Assembly (NCBI GenBank): GCA_900469615.1
Contig: UBYA01000020.1
Coordinates: 41,992-105,991, forward strand
DNA: 64,000 bases
Origin: Hyphomicrobiales bacterium
GTDB lineage: Bacteria; Pseudomonadota; Alphaproteobacteria; Rhizobiales; Rhizobiaceae
Direction of reading: 5' to 3'
Shown piece by piece: positions 44,946-53,213 of this stretch. The translations under genes were made by a program, and so were the position numbers. The notes below the pieces were generated by a model. The model had not been told where the DNA came from, did not search any database, and saw nothing but the letters and a program-made list of their open reading frames with translations. Positions within the stretch are counted from its first letter, which is position 1. Each line of letters starts with the position of its first letter.

Positions 44946-45203
44946 ATGAACATGATCTTTAATAGCGGCGATATTCGCTGGCATGAGCCCGTTTATCTCC
45001 GTATCGGCTATGGCATCCCGGAAGCGATCAGAAGCCCGAAGGAAGCCTGCAACCACCTCCTTTTCCGTTGGCCGGCCGTTCGTGGCGAAAAATACGACGC
45101 AGCCCGAAATCTCTGCACGGAGGCGAACACCAATCCGCTTCTCTGCCAGAAAGCCCGGGAGGTGTTCGTCGAAGCCTGCATCGAGGCCAACGTGCTGGAT
45201 TAG
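44946..45203 (+). CDS. DUF982-family protein 2
   Basis: An 85-residue DUF982 paralogue: IRWHEPVYLRIGYGIPEAIR, then EACNHLLFRWPAVRGEKYDA with the family W-P, and C-terminal KAREVFVEACIEANVLD. ATG 44946 (MNMIF) is chosen; ATG 44952 is also possible. It carries more cysteines than the first copy. The following 288 bp to 45491 hold no supported gene. Confidence 0.78.
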   Translation: MNMIFNSGDIRWHEPVYLRIGYGIPEAIRSPKEACNHLLFRWPAVRGEKYDAARNLCTEANTNPLLCQKAREVFVEACIEANVLD

Positions 45204-45491
45204 GCCATTCGTGCGAGACCGAACCTGCCGCCGGCCTCCCCGGAGACTGAGGGCTTGGGCACAGATTCCAAGGGATCGGCATGGCATCGCCACCGAAAAA
45301 TCCGATCGGGCCTGAAGCTCCCATGACGTCTTCGGACATATGTTCGCGCGCGCTGCGAGACCCATGGCCGGCGATTGAGCCTCAACCGGCAGACGAACGA
45401 AACCAGCCTCGCTGACGGCGGCAATCGGCGTTCGATCCGGAACGTTTCTTGCTGGGTCACCGAAGCATTTACGTTTCGGAGGTAATGCGTT

Positions 45492-45746
45492 TTGAAACGA
45501 AACACTTTGCGGCCATTTCCAGCCGTTACGCTGGTGATAGGAGAAAGCGGCGGAACCCGCCGTATCAATTCGGTGCACCAGGTGGCGGAATTGCTGCTGG
45601 GGCAATGGCCGGTCGAAAACGGCGAGGAATATGTCGCCGCAGTGCGCGTCTGCCTTGAAGCCATGCTCGGTGCGGTTCCGCCCGAGGTCGTAAGAGATGC
45701 CTTGATCAAGGCCGCGCGGGAGGCAGGCATATCCGTCATGCAGTAA
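45492..45746 (+). CDS. DUF982-family protein 3 (TTG start)
   Basis: An 84-residue DUF982 paralogue: VTLVIGESGGTRRINSVHQV, AELLLGQWPVENGEEYVAAV and C-terminal VVRDALIKAAREAGISVMQ. No ATG begins the domain; GGAGG at 45478-45482 lies 9 nt before TTG 45492, which decides the start. The overlapping ATG 45485 is in another frame. Confidence 0.78.
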   Translation: MKRNTLRPFPAVTLVIGESGGTRRINSVHQVAELLLGQWPVENGEEYVAAVRVCLEAMLGAVPPEVVRDALIKAAREAGISVMQ

Positions 45747-45866
45747 GCCGCCTCTTTCTCCCGGCGGCGATCGAGATCTCTCAAGGACAATTCACTTTTT
45801 ATGAACGAGTGCCAGCGATGTTTCCAACAAAGGCGGGCGATTCGCCTTGCCAATGACGGAGAGAAT

Positions 45867-46118
45867 ATGTCGCTTCTACCATTCCCGGCCGACAGGCGTA
45901 CCAGTAATGTCAGGCGGTGTGCCACAGCCCTGCAACAGCTTCACGGAGAAGCGGCAAATCGCTTCTGGCGCTCGGAAATGGCTGGCTTTGCCGCTGCCCT
46001 GCGCGAGCAGGGAGTGGAGGATGAAGAGATTTCGCGGCAGGCCGGCCTCTTCATGCATGCGGTTCAGATGGAACTGCAACTCGTCTATGCCGCCGATGAG
46101 ATGAACGCATCGGCCTGA
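45867..46118 (+). CDS. DUF6074-like small protein
   Basis: An 83-residue protein starting MSLLPFPADRRTSNVRRCAT, with EEISRQAGLFMHAVQMELQL near the end. The LPFP-R pattern followed by a Q---F--AVQ-E helix matches DUF6074-type rhizobial proteins. GGAG at 45858-45861 precedes ATG 45867; an in-frame ATG at 45801 lacks a site. Converges on the secreted-protein gene with 5 bp between stops. Function unknown. Confidence 0.72.
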   Translation: MSLLPFPADRRTSNVRRCATALQQLHGEAANRFWRSEMAGFAAALREQGVEDEEISRQAGLFMHAVQMELQLVYAADEMNASA

Positions 46119-46123
46119 CGGCG

Positions 46124-46450
46124 CTATTTCGGCAATCTGCAGAATGCGATCGACTTGTCGCCGCTGGTCGGAGACTTGATCTGCACGGTCCAGTTTCCGC
46201 CGGGGAAATGAAATCCCTTGGACGAGACCACGCCGGCAATCTGCGTGCAGGCCTTTCTGGCATCGGCGCTCGGCAGATCTATCGTCGCCATGACGGCATT
46301 TCTCCGGCTGGAAACCTGGCACGGGGCTGTGAACAAGCCGGTATTGTCGATCATCTTGCAGACCCGGAACGCATTGGTCACGGCATCGTCGGCAGCCATC
46401 GCAAAATTGGCGACCGCCAGCATAGTGGTCACCGCCCAAAACAGTCTCAT
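46124..46450 (-). CDS. Small secreted four-cysteine protein
   Basis: A 108-residue protein with a clear signal peptide (MRLFWAVTTMLAVANFAMA, cleaved before ADDAV). The mature part has four cysteines (FRVCKM, APCQV, KACTQ and the terminal FCRLPK), probably two disulfides. I do not recognise a family. The ATG at 46450 is preceded by GGGGATCGGGG-type purines. Longer in-frame starts upstream lack the signal-peptide arrangement. Confidence 0.68.
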   Translation of the reverse strand: MRLFWAVTTMLAVANFAMAADDAVTNAFRVCKMIDNTGLFTAPCQVSSRRNAVMATIDLPSADARKACTQIAGVVSSKGFHFPGGNWTVQIKSPTSGDKSIAFCRLPK

Positions 46451-46776
46451 CGAAAACCCCGATCCCCTATGACGGCACGGTGCCAGAGCACGTTTCCTCT
46501 TGCAAGACATGTTGCGCGGTTTTCCGATGACTGTTTGATAATACAACGCAAACGACGCCAACTTGTTCGCCTTGCAAACCGACAGCCCTCCGTGGCCCAG
46601 GATATCATCGTGAAATCAGGCCGGAATTCGCGCCCTTCTCGACCGAACGCCACCCGCGCTCAGGCAAACCGCACCGTCATCCAAGACATATCGCCCGGTC
46701 ACGTCAAAGCAAAAGTCACCAACAGACTTTCGGCTCTGAACGGCGAGCGCGCTGGTATTTTTTGGGGGGGATACGA
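46451..46776. other. Non-coding gap upstream of the secreted protein
   Basis: 326 bp with no supported gene. It contains a homopolymer run of seven G after six T (about 46760-46770) just beyond the tRNA 3' end, seen on the minus strand as C7A6. No terminator with a clear stem follows the tRNA. Confidence 0.4.
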
Positions 46777-46853
46777 TGGTAGCGGAGGAGGGATTTGAAC
46801 CCCCGACACAAGGATTATGATTCCTCTGCTCTGACCTACTGAGCTACTCCGCC
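46777..46853 (-). tRNA. tRNA-Met (anticodon CAT), elongator type
   Basis: A 77-nt cloverleaf including encoded CCA. Acceptor GGCGGAG pairs with CTCCGCT (G1-U72 wobble), D stem GCTC/GAGC, anticodon stem GAGGA/TCCTT with loop ATCATAA giving CAT, T stem GGGGG/CCCTC around TTCAAAT. It lacks the C1-A72 mismatch of initiator tRNA. Pairs G4-C69 and G5-C68 differ from the C-G pairs favoured by TilS in tRNA-Ile2, supporting elongator methionine; tRNA-Ile2 (lysidine) remains a weaker alternative. Confidence 0.93.
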
Positions 46854-46936
46854 ACGTCGACGCATGATCTTTTCGGATCGTGCGCAAAGGTCAAACGAAC
46901 CGTCGCTCGAAAGCATCAGCTCGTCGGTTGAGCGGC

Positions 46937-46965
46937 TTATAAGGTGCGGTTCGGCTTGGTGTCAA
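46937..46965 (-). promoter_or_regulatory. Sigma-70-like promoter for the tRNA
   Basis: On the minus strand TTGACA (46965-46960), a 17-nt spacer and TTATAA (46942-46937) are close to consensus. Transcription should start near 46930, giving a leader of about 75 nt before the tRNA. Confidence 0.75.
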
Positions 46966-47017
46966 GCGGATGATTTGGAAAAATCAGTGCTTTCTCGCAG
47001 GCGGATGCATCCGGCCT

Positions 47018-48217
47018 TCAGGCTGCCACCGGGCTTGCCAGCAGCGCCTTGAGCGATGCCTCCGCCATGGGCTCGCGTTCCGAGCGCTCGATGAAGCCGC
47101 CGCCGTAGACGCGGGCGTCGTCGCCCGGTGCCGAATAGAGCGCGCAGGCCTGGCCTGGAGCGACCCCAGCCTCGCCGACGGCGAGGTCGACATAGATGCC
47201 GCTGGCATCGGCGTGCAGCACGGCGGGAGACGGCGCGCGGGTGGAGCGGACCTTGGCGAAGCAGGCAAAGCCTTGGCCGGATGCCGCCTGCAGCAGCGGC
47301 TCGTCGCCCAGCCAGTTGACATCGCGCAGATGGACGCGGTGCGTTTCCAGCGCCTCCTTCGGGCCGACGATGACACGGCGCGAGCGGGCGTCGAGATAGA
47401 CCACGTAGAGCGGCTCGCCGGTGGCAATACCGATACCGCGGCGCTGGCCGATGGTGTAGTGCAGGATGCCTTCGTGATGGCCGAGCACGCGGCCGTCGAG
47501 ATGGACGATCTCGCCAGCGAGCGCCGCATTCGGCTTCAGCTTGGCGATCACGTCGGAATATTTGCCCTGCGGCACGAAACAGATGTCCTGGCTGTCGGCC
47601 TTCTTGGCGACGACGAGGCCCATTTCCTCGGCAAGCGCGCGTGTCTCTGCCTTCGGCATGCCGCCAAGCGGAAAGCGCAGATAGTCGATCTGCTCCTGCG
47701 TGGTCGCAAAAAGGAAATAGCTCTGGTCACGGTCGGCATCGGCCGGGCGGTAGAGCGCGCGGCGATCGGGATGCTCCGGCGACGGGTTGGGACGCGAGCG
47801 GATATAGTGGCCGGTCGCCAGCGCATCGGCGCCGAGCTCCTTGGCAGTCAACAGAAGGTCAGCGAACTTGACGGTCTGGTTGCAGGCAACGCAGGGGATC
47901 GGCGTTTCGCCGGCCACGTAGCTCTCCGCAAAGGGATTGATCACCGTCTCGCGGAAACGCTTTTCGTAGTCGAGCACATAATGCGGGATGCCCAGCGTCT
48001 CGCAGACGCGGCGCGCATCGTCGATATCCTGGCCGGCACAGCACGAGCCGGCACGATGAACGGCCGCGCCGTGGTCATAAAGCTGCAGCGTGATGCCGAG
48101 CACATCATAGCCCTGCCGCTTCAGAATGCCGGCGACGACGGAGCTGTCGACACCGCCCGACATGGCGACGACGACGCGGGTATCTTCCGGCCTCTTGTCA
48201 AAATCCAGTGTATTCAC
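47018..48217 (-). CDS. mnmA: tRNA-specific 2-thiouridylase
   Basis: A 399-residue enzyme that thiolates U34 of tRNA Lys, Glu and Gln. The PP-loop is VVAMSGGVDSSVVA; the two catalytic cysteines are in PIPCVACNQTVKF and SQDICFVPQG; GHHEGILHYTIGQRRG marks the central domain. It is a single gene upstream of the tRNA, on the same strand. The ATG at 48217 has no strong ribosome site. Its 376 bp upstream gap holds repeats. Confidence 0.95.
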   Translation of the reverse strand: MNTLDFDKRPEDTRVVVAMSGGVDSSVVAGILKRQGYDVLGITLQLYDHGAAVHRAGSCCAGQDIDDARRVCETLGIPHYVLDYEKRFRETVINPFAESYVAGETPIPCVACNQTVKFADLLLTAKELGADALATGHYIRSRPNPSPEHPDRRALYRPADADRDQSYFLFATTQEQIDYLRFPLGGMPKAETRALAEEMGLVVAKKADSQDICFVPQGKYSDVIAKLKPNAALAGEIVHLDGRVLGHHEGILHYTIGQRRGIGIATGEPLYVVYLDARSRRVIVGPKEALETHRVHLRDVNWLGDEPLLQAASGQGFACFAKVRSTRAPSPAVLHADASGIYVDLAVGEAGVAPGQACALYSAPGDDARVYGGGFIERSEREPMAEASLKALLASPVAA

Positions 48218-48259
48218 GGTCGTTGCCGCCAGTCTTGAACGATCTTCGATGCTACCGAG

Positions 48260-48470
48260 AACGGGATGACTTTTCTTCGAAACGCCGTCACGATCTTGTT
48301 ATTTAATATCGCATGATCTGATCCAAAACCGCTGTGCACTTTCCGGGATCATGCTTCTGACCGCCGGATGCCATGCAAAAGCGGCGAATTTCCATCATGC
48401 GGGGCTACTGCATAATTCCTTAAATCGGAACCGATTTAAGGAGAAATTATGCAGCATCTCAAAGCGTTAC
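48260..48470. repeat. Cluster of rhizobial intergenic repeats upstream of mnmA
   Basis: The 376 bp gap 48218-48593 includes AACCGCTGTGCACTTTCC with GGGATCATGC, and a long hairpin at 48409-48453: TGCATAATTCCTTAAATCGG and CCGATTTAAGG-AGA-AATTATGCA with a 2-nt loop and a 3-nt bulge. Both types are common between rhizobial genes. No coding sequence is supported. Confidence 0.72.
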
Positions 48471-48593
48471 AGCATCCTTTGCGCGTCTCGAAAGACGCGC
48501 GGCGCTGCAATGACCGCTCTTTGCGGCCAGCCTCAATTGTGGAGGGATATAGAAAGGATTGCCAACCCATGCAAGGGGTGGGCGAATCGCTCG

Positions 48594-49262
48594 CTATCCC
48601 CGCGCCTTCAAATGCCGGATCAGATTGCCGCTACGCCGCAACACCGTAACCACCGATCCGATGGCGACGATCCAGAGGGCAATGGTCAGGATCCACGCGC
48701 CGCCACTCCAGAATGCCTCGACAACGGAGAGGAGTGCGGCCGCCGTGGTGACCGCCATGCGGTGCTGCTTGGCCATCGGTCCGCCGAAATCGCTCGGGTT
48801 GCCGGTGGCGCGTCCGAGTTCCCGCACATAGGCCGTCAGGACGGCGAAGGCGGCGGCCGCCCAGCCGAGCCCCGGCATCGCAACGCCATAGCCGATGCCG
48901 GCGAAGATGAGGATATCGGCGACGCGATCCGGAAATTCGTTCCAGAAAGGGCCGTCGGCCTCCCCTTTTCCGCCCTCGACAGCCACCATGCCGTCAAGCA
49001 GATTGCAAAGCAGGCGCAACTGGCAGAACAAGGCCGCCAGGATCAGCAAGATTGCGCGTGGCCCGACGTTGCCGACGACACCGGAGAGCCAGAAGGAGAC
49101 CCCCGCCAGCGCCGCCATGGCCATGCTTGCCTGCGATATCCGGTTCGGCGTTATTGAAAGCGCGGTCATGCGCCGGGCCAGCGTCTGAGCCCATCGTGTG
49201 TTGCGGCTGGCCAGCGGCCGCCTGTCGCCCGTTCCCTTGCCTGCCTGGTCCTCGCCTGTCAT
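48594..49262 (-). CDS. CDP-alcohol phosphatidyltransferase family protein
   Basis: A 222-residue membrane protein with about five or six helices. The CDP-alcohol transferase motif DG-x2-A-R-x8-G-x3-D-x3-D appears as DGMVAV, then eight residues, then GPFWNEFPDR: Arg is replaced by Val and the third Asp by Asn. The N-E-x-P-D-R form is a known branch resembling E. coli YnbA. It would swap CMP for an alcohol on CDP-diacylglycerol. Last of a four-gene lipid cluster; product unknown. Confidence 0.83.
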   Translation of the reverse strand: MTGEDQAGKGTGDRRPLASRNTRWAQTLARRMTALSITPNRISQASMAMAALAGVSFWLSGVVGNVGPRAILLILAALFCQLRLLCNLLDGMVAVEGGKGEADGPFWNEFPDRVADILIFAGIGYGVAMPGLGWAAAAFAVLTAYVRELGRATGNPSDFGGPMAKQHRMAVTTAAALLSVVEAFWSGGAWILTIALWIVAIGSVVTVLRRSGNLIRHLKARG

Positions 49263-49268
49263 CGCCCC

Positions 49269-49682
49269 TCACCTGCCATGGCTTCGATGCCTCCCGCCCG
49301 ATATCGAATAATTGTAGATGGTCGCATAGCTGGAGGAAACCAGCAGCGGCACGGCAATGGTTTTCAGGATTTCCGGCGTGCCACTCAGCGCGTGGATGAC
49401 GATCAGGATCGTCGCCGAGCCCAGGCAGGCAATCAGCGGCGGCACCCACAGGCGCGTGAAGCCAGCGAACCGCCTCGACAAAGCTTCGACCGCGGATTTC
49501 AAGAACAGCGTCAGGCAGCCCGAAAGCACGCCTTGCACGATGCCTGATATCAGCGGGCGCGGCATCGGATGCATGCGATTGGCGAAAACGGCCCAGCTGC
49601 CCATGGCGAGGAAGGCGAAAAGCACATGCACGATGCTGCTGCCGGCCAACGCCTTGAGCGTGCCGCCGCTCAAACCGACCAC
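49269..49682 (-). CDS. Small integral membrane protein of the lipid cluster
   Basis: About 137 residues from GTG 49682 (a TTG at 49673, overlapping the upstream stop as TTGA, is the alternative). Four hydrophobic segments: SIVHVLFAFLAMGSWAVFAN, LISGIVQGVLSGCLTLFLKS, LWVPPLIACLGSATILIVIH and TIAVPLLVSSSYATIYNYSI. It overlaps the CdsA-like gene and ends 6 bp before the CDP-alcohol transferase start. I do not recognise a family; its position implies a role with the lipid enzymes. Confidence 0.68.
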   Translation of the reverse strand: MVGLSGGTLKALAGSSIVHVLFAFLAMGSWAVFANRMHPMPRPLISGIVQGVLSGCLTLFLKSAVEALSRRFAGFTRLWVPPLIACLGSATILIVIHALSGTPEILKTIAVPLLVSSSYATIYNYSISGGRHRSHGR

Positions 49683-50617
49683 CAGAAGCGCACGAGGTGA
49701 AAGAAGATCGGCGCGGAGAAGACCACCGAATCCAGCCGGTCGATCAAGCCGCCATGCCCCTCGATAAGATTGCCCCAATCCTTGACGCCGCGATCCCGCT
49801 TGATCGCCGACATGACGAGCCCGCCGAAGAATCCCATGAGGGTGATGACGAAGGCAAGCAGCCCGGCCTGCAGCGGCGTGAACGGCGTCACCCACCAGAG
49901 TGCCGCCCCGATCAGCGACGCGCTGATGACGCCGCCGACGAAACCCTCCACCGTCTTCGACGGCGAAAGCCGCGGCGCGATCTTCGTCTTCCCGAAAAGC
50001 TTGCCCCAGACATATTGCAGGACATCGCTGAGCTGAACGACGATCACCAGGAAGGCGATCAGCAGCACGTTGCGGCCTTCGTAGCCCGGAATATGCAGCG
50101 TCAGCAGCGCCGGCACATGCGAGGCGCAGAAGACGCAGATCATCAGGGCCCACTGCACCTCTGCGATCCGCACCAGAAACCGCTCGGTGTCGCCGCGCAG
50201 CACGGCGATGATCGGCATGAAGAGGAAAGCGTAGACGGGGATGAAGATAGAGTAGATGCCGTATTGCTCGTCCCAGAGCAGGTAATATTGCACCGGCAGG
50301 GCCACGAAGAAGGCGGCGGCAAGCGCCCAGTGATCCGCGCGCTTCGTGTTGATCAGCGTCACGAATTCGCGCAGCGCCGCAAACGAGCAGAAGGCGAAAA
50401 GCAGGATGACGCCGGCGCGGCCCGCCACGAAGGCGATGCCGATCAGTACCACCATCACCCACCAGGCCTTGATGCGCGCATTCAGGTTTTCGATCGCGGC
50501 ATTCGATCCGTCGGGCGACAGGCGCTTTTCCAGCACGTAGCCGATGACGGAGGCGACGACCAGGACACCGAAAATGCCGAGAACGAGGTGGATCAGATCG
50601 GCGCTTGCAGCACTCAT
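49670..50617 (-). CDS. Phosphatidate cytidylyltransferase-like protein (CdsA/YnbB type)
   Basis: A 315-residue membrane enzyme with about eight helices that would make CDP-diacylglycerol. The C-terminal CdsA signature is complete: SAIKRDRGVKDWGNLIEGHG followed by GLIDRLDS. It starts at 50617, overlapping the acyltransferase stop, and an in-frame upward extension to 51361 is a false merge with the acyltransferase region. Neighbouring genes suggest a second, dedicated CDP-lipid route besides the housekeeping cdsA. Confidence 0.9.
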   Translation of the reverse strand: MSAASADLIHLVLGIFGVLVVASVIGYVLEKRLSPDGSNAAIENLNARIKAWWVMVVLIGIAFVAGRAGVILLFAFCSFAALREFVTLINTKRADHWALAAAFFVALPVQYYLLWDEQYGIYSIFIPVYAFLFMPIIAVLRGDTERFLVRIAEVQWALMICVFCASHVPALLTLHIPGYEGRNVLLIAFLVIVVQLSDVLQYVWGKLFGKTKIAPRLSPSKTVEGFVGGVISASLIGAALWWVTPFTPLQAGLLAFVITLMGFFGGLVMSAIKRDRGVKDWGNLIEGHGGLIDRLDSVVFSAPIFFHLVRFWWSV

Positions 50618-51303
50618 GCGCGCTCTCCCGCCCGCTTGGGTGCAAGGGCCAGCAGCGCCGCTTCCGCCCTCGCCAGGAACTCCGCCTTCTCCTCGGTCGC
50701 GCCGATACGCAGCGCCTCGCCGAAGGTGACGGTGCAGATCAGCGGAATGGGCACGAACTCGCCCTTGGGCATGACGCGGTTGAGATTGTCGATCCAGACC
50801 GGAACGAGATCGATATCGGGACGAGCCTGCGCAAGATGGAAGAGCCCGCTCTTGAACGGCTGCAACGGCTCCTCGGTCAGATTGCGGGTGCCTTCCGGAA
50901 ACAGGATGAGCGAGGAGCCGACATCGAGCGCCTGCGTCATCTGCGTGACCGGATCCTCCTTGCGGGCGTCGCGATCCCGCTCGATCAGCACGGCGTTGAA
51001 GACGTCCCGGCCGATGAAGCTGTTGAGCGGCGATTTCAGCCAATAGTCGGCGCCAGCCACCGGTCGGACGCGCCGGCGCAGTCGCGGCGGCAGAACAGTC
51101 CAGATCAGGATGAAATCGCCGTGGCTGGAATGATTGGCGAAATAGACGCAGCGGCGGGTCCGCATGCCGCTTTCGGGCCAGATCGCCCGAACGGCGGTAA
51201 TCGCCCGCGCAAACAACACGATCGCCACGGAAACGGGTTTCGCCAGCCATTCGATCGGCGTACCCATCCCTTCCCCGAGAATGTTCTTCCTCAACGCCTG
51301 CAT
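50614..51303 (-). CDS. 1-acyl-sn-glycerol-3-phosphate acyltransferase-like (PlsC family)
   Basis: A 229-residue acyltransferase. Motif I (H-x4-D) is NHSSHGDFILIW, motif III is LILFPEGTRNLTEEP, and an N-terminal membrane anchor precedes them. It would acylate lysophosphatidate or a related lysolipid. ATG 51303 (MQALRKN) is preferred; the in-frame upstream part to 51393 runs through the hairpin region. First gene of the lipid cluster, followed without gap by the CdsA-like gene. Confidence 0.87.
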   Translation of the reverse strand: MQALRKNILGEGMGTPIEWLAKPVSVAIVLFARAITAVRAIWPESGMRTRRCVYFANHSSHGDFILIWTVLPPRLRRRVRPVAGADYWLKSPLNSFIGRDVFNAVLIERDRDARKEDPVTQMTQALDVGSSLILFPEGTRNLTEEPLQPFKSGLFHLAQARPDIDLVPVWIDNLNRVMPKGEFVPIPLICTVTFGEALRIGATEEKAEFLARAEAALLALAPKRAGERA

Positions 51304-51378
51304 GACACAAGAGATAGGCGCCTTTGATCTGCCTCGATAGCCGAGGGCCGACCTTATCCACAACCCACGCATCATGAA

Positions 51379-51414
51379 GGAAGCCCGGCGCAACTCATGT
51401 CGCGCCGGGCTTCC
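51379..51414 (-). terminator. Hairpin downstream of serA
   Basis: A perfect 13-bp stem, GGAAGCCCGGCGC with GCGCCGGGCTTCC, and a 10-nt loop, 58 bp after the serA stop. Only TT follows on the minus strand, so partial termination is expected before the lipid cluster. Confidence 0.62.
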
Positions 51415-51471
51415 GGATCGGCCTTGGGAGGAGCGAACTGCGTGGCTGCCGCCCTTCGAAAGCAGTCAGGC

Positions 51472-53067
51472 TCAGTCGACGTTGAACACCAGGGGCTTCG
51501 CCTGGCGAATGGCCTGATGCGCCGTCAGCTTGGCAAGCACATCGTCGCTGATCGGACCGTCGACATAGAGCAATGCGATGGCATCGCCGCCCTGCTTGTC
51601 GCGTCCAAGCTGGAAGTTGGCGATGTTGACGCCGGCGGAGCCGAGCGCCGTGCCGATGAAGCCGATCATGCCGGGAACGTCGGTATTGGCGATATAGACC
51701 ATGTGGTTGCCCACGTCGGCGTCGAGATTGATGCCCTTGATCTGGATGAAGCGCGGCTTGCCGTCCGAGAAGACGGTGCCGGCAACGGAGCGCGTCATGC
51801 TGTCGGTGGTGACGGTCAGCTTGATGTAACCGTCATAGACACCGGTTTTGTCGCGCTTGACTTCTGCAAGCACGATGCCCTTTTCCTTGATCATGATCGG
51901 CGCCGAGACCATGTTGACGTCGGCGACCTGATTGCGGATCAGGCCGGCGAGCAATGCGCTCGTCAGCGCCTTGGTGTTCATGTTGGCGGTCACACCATCG
52001 TAGAGGATCTCGATTTCCTTGATCGGATCTTCGGTGACCTGGCCGACGAAAGCGCCGAGAACGTCGGCAAGCTTGATGAACGGCTTCAGGATCGGCGCTT
52101 CCTCGGCGGTGATCGAGGGCATGTTGATGGCATTCGAGACGGCGCCCTTCACCAGGTAGTCCGCCATCTGCTCGGCGACCTGGAGAGCGACGTTTTCCTG
52201 CGCTTCCGTGGTGGAAGCGCCGAGATGCGGCGTGCAGACGACGTTCGGCAGACCGAACAGCGGGCTTTCCTTGGCCGGCTCGACTTCGAAGACGTCGAAA
52301 GCGGCACCGGCGACATGGCCGGACTTGATGGCGGCGGCAAGGGCTGCCTCATCGACCAGACCGCCGCGGGCGCAGTTGATGATGCGGACGCCCTGCTTCA
52401 TCTTGGAGAGAGCGGTTGCGTCGATGATGTTGCGGGTTTTGTCCGTCAGCGGCACATGCAGCGTGATGAAATCGGCGCGGGCGAACAGCTCGTCGAGCTC
52501 GACCTTGGTCACGCCCATTTCCTCGGCGCGCTCCTTCGACAGGAACGGGTCGTAGGCAAGGACGTGCATCTTCAGGCCGAGGGCGCGGGCAATGACGATG
52601 GAGCCGATGTTGCCGGCACCGATGATACCGAGCGTCTTGCCGGTGATTTCGACACCCATGAACTTCGACTTTTCCCACTTGCCGGCCTGCGTCGAGGCGT
52701 CGGCTGCCGGAAGCTGGCGGGCAACGGCAAACATCAGCGCGATAGCGTGCTCGGCCGTCGTGATCGAATTGCCGAACGGCGTGTTCATGACGATGATGCC
52801 GCGGCGCGAGGCAGCCGGGATATCGACATTGTCGACGCCGATACCGGCGCGGCCGACGACCTTGAGGTTCTTGGCCGCTTCGATGATCTTCTCCGTCACC
52901 TTGGTCGCGGAGCGGATGGCAAGGCCGTCATACCGGCCGATGATTTCGAACAGCTTGTCCTTGTCCTTGCCAAGCTGCGGCTGGAAATCGACTTCGACGC
53001 CGCGATCGCGGAAGATCTGGACGGCAGTTTCCGACAGTTCGTCGGATACGAGAACGCGAGGTGCCAT
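51472..53067 (-). CDS. serA: D-3-phosphoglycerate dehydrogenase
   Basis: A 531-residue long-type PGDH, first step of serine synthesis. NAD motif GIIGAGNIGSIVIARAL, catalytic Arg in NCARGGLVDEAAL, Glu in VFEVEPAKE and His in CTPHLGASTTEAQ. The central allosteric-substrate-binding domain and a C-terminal ACT domain (VYIANTDVPGMIGFIGTAL) follow. ATG 53067 has CAGGAGGCCTCA upstream. It follows serC by 146 bp, interrupted by the 44-bp repeat copy C; probably one serC-serA operon. Confidence 0.96.
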   Translation of the reverse strand: MAPRVLVSDELSETAVQIFRDRGVEVDFQPQLGKDKDKLFEIIGRYDGLAIRSATKVTEKIIEAAKNLKVVGRAGIGVDNVDIPAASRRGIIVMNTPFGNSITTAEHAIALMFAVARQLPAADASTQAGKWEKSKFMGVEITGKTLGIIGAGNIGSIVIARALGLKMHVLAYDPFLSKERAEEMGVTKVELDELFARADFITLHVPLTDKTRNIIDATALSKMKQGVRIINCARGGLVDEAALAAAIKSGHVAGAAFDVFEVEPAKESPLFGLPNVVCTPHLGASTTEAQENVALQVAEQMADYLVKGAVSNAINMPSITAEEAPILKPFIKLADVLGAFVGQVTEDPIKEIEILYDGVTANMNTKALTSALLAGLIRNQVADVNMVSAPIMIKEKGIVLAEVKRDKTGVYDGYIKLTVTTDSMTRSVAGTVFSDGKPRFIQIKGINLDADVGNHMVYIANTDVPGMIGFIGTALGSAGVNIANFQLGRDKQGGDAIALLYVDGPISDDVLAKLTAHQAIRQAKPLVFNVD

Positions 53068-53099
53068 TGAGGCCTCCTGAAAAAGGTCAGCTACGACGA

Positions 53100-53143
53100 G
53101 CAATTCCAGGAAAGATAAAGGACGGCTTTCCGTGTGGAATTGC
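53100..53143 (+). repeat. 44-bp palindromic repeat, copy C
   Basis: Begins GCAATTCCAGGAAAG and ends GGAATTGC, the same length as copies A and B. It lies between serC and serA and may modulate their relative expression. Confidence 0.75.
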
Positions 53144-53213
53144 GTGAAAAACAATGAGAATTTCGAGATGCCGGGCTCCGCCTGTCGCGGCGGAGCCATA
53201 AACGCTTCAAGCC

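Noticed and set aside
46760..46772. Homopolymer T6G7 tract as a phase-variable switch
   Set aside because: It lies outside any coding region, just beyond the tRNA 3' end, so no reading frame would be switched.
48351..49157. 268-codon plus-strand frame
   Set aside because: Runs from a repeat block into the antisense of the CDP-alcohol transferase; no family features.
49269..50645. 458-codon frame on the minus strand as one gene
   Set aside because: The N-terminal 300 codons are an out-of-frame shadow of the CdsA-like gene; only the last 137 codons form a membrane protein.
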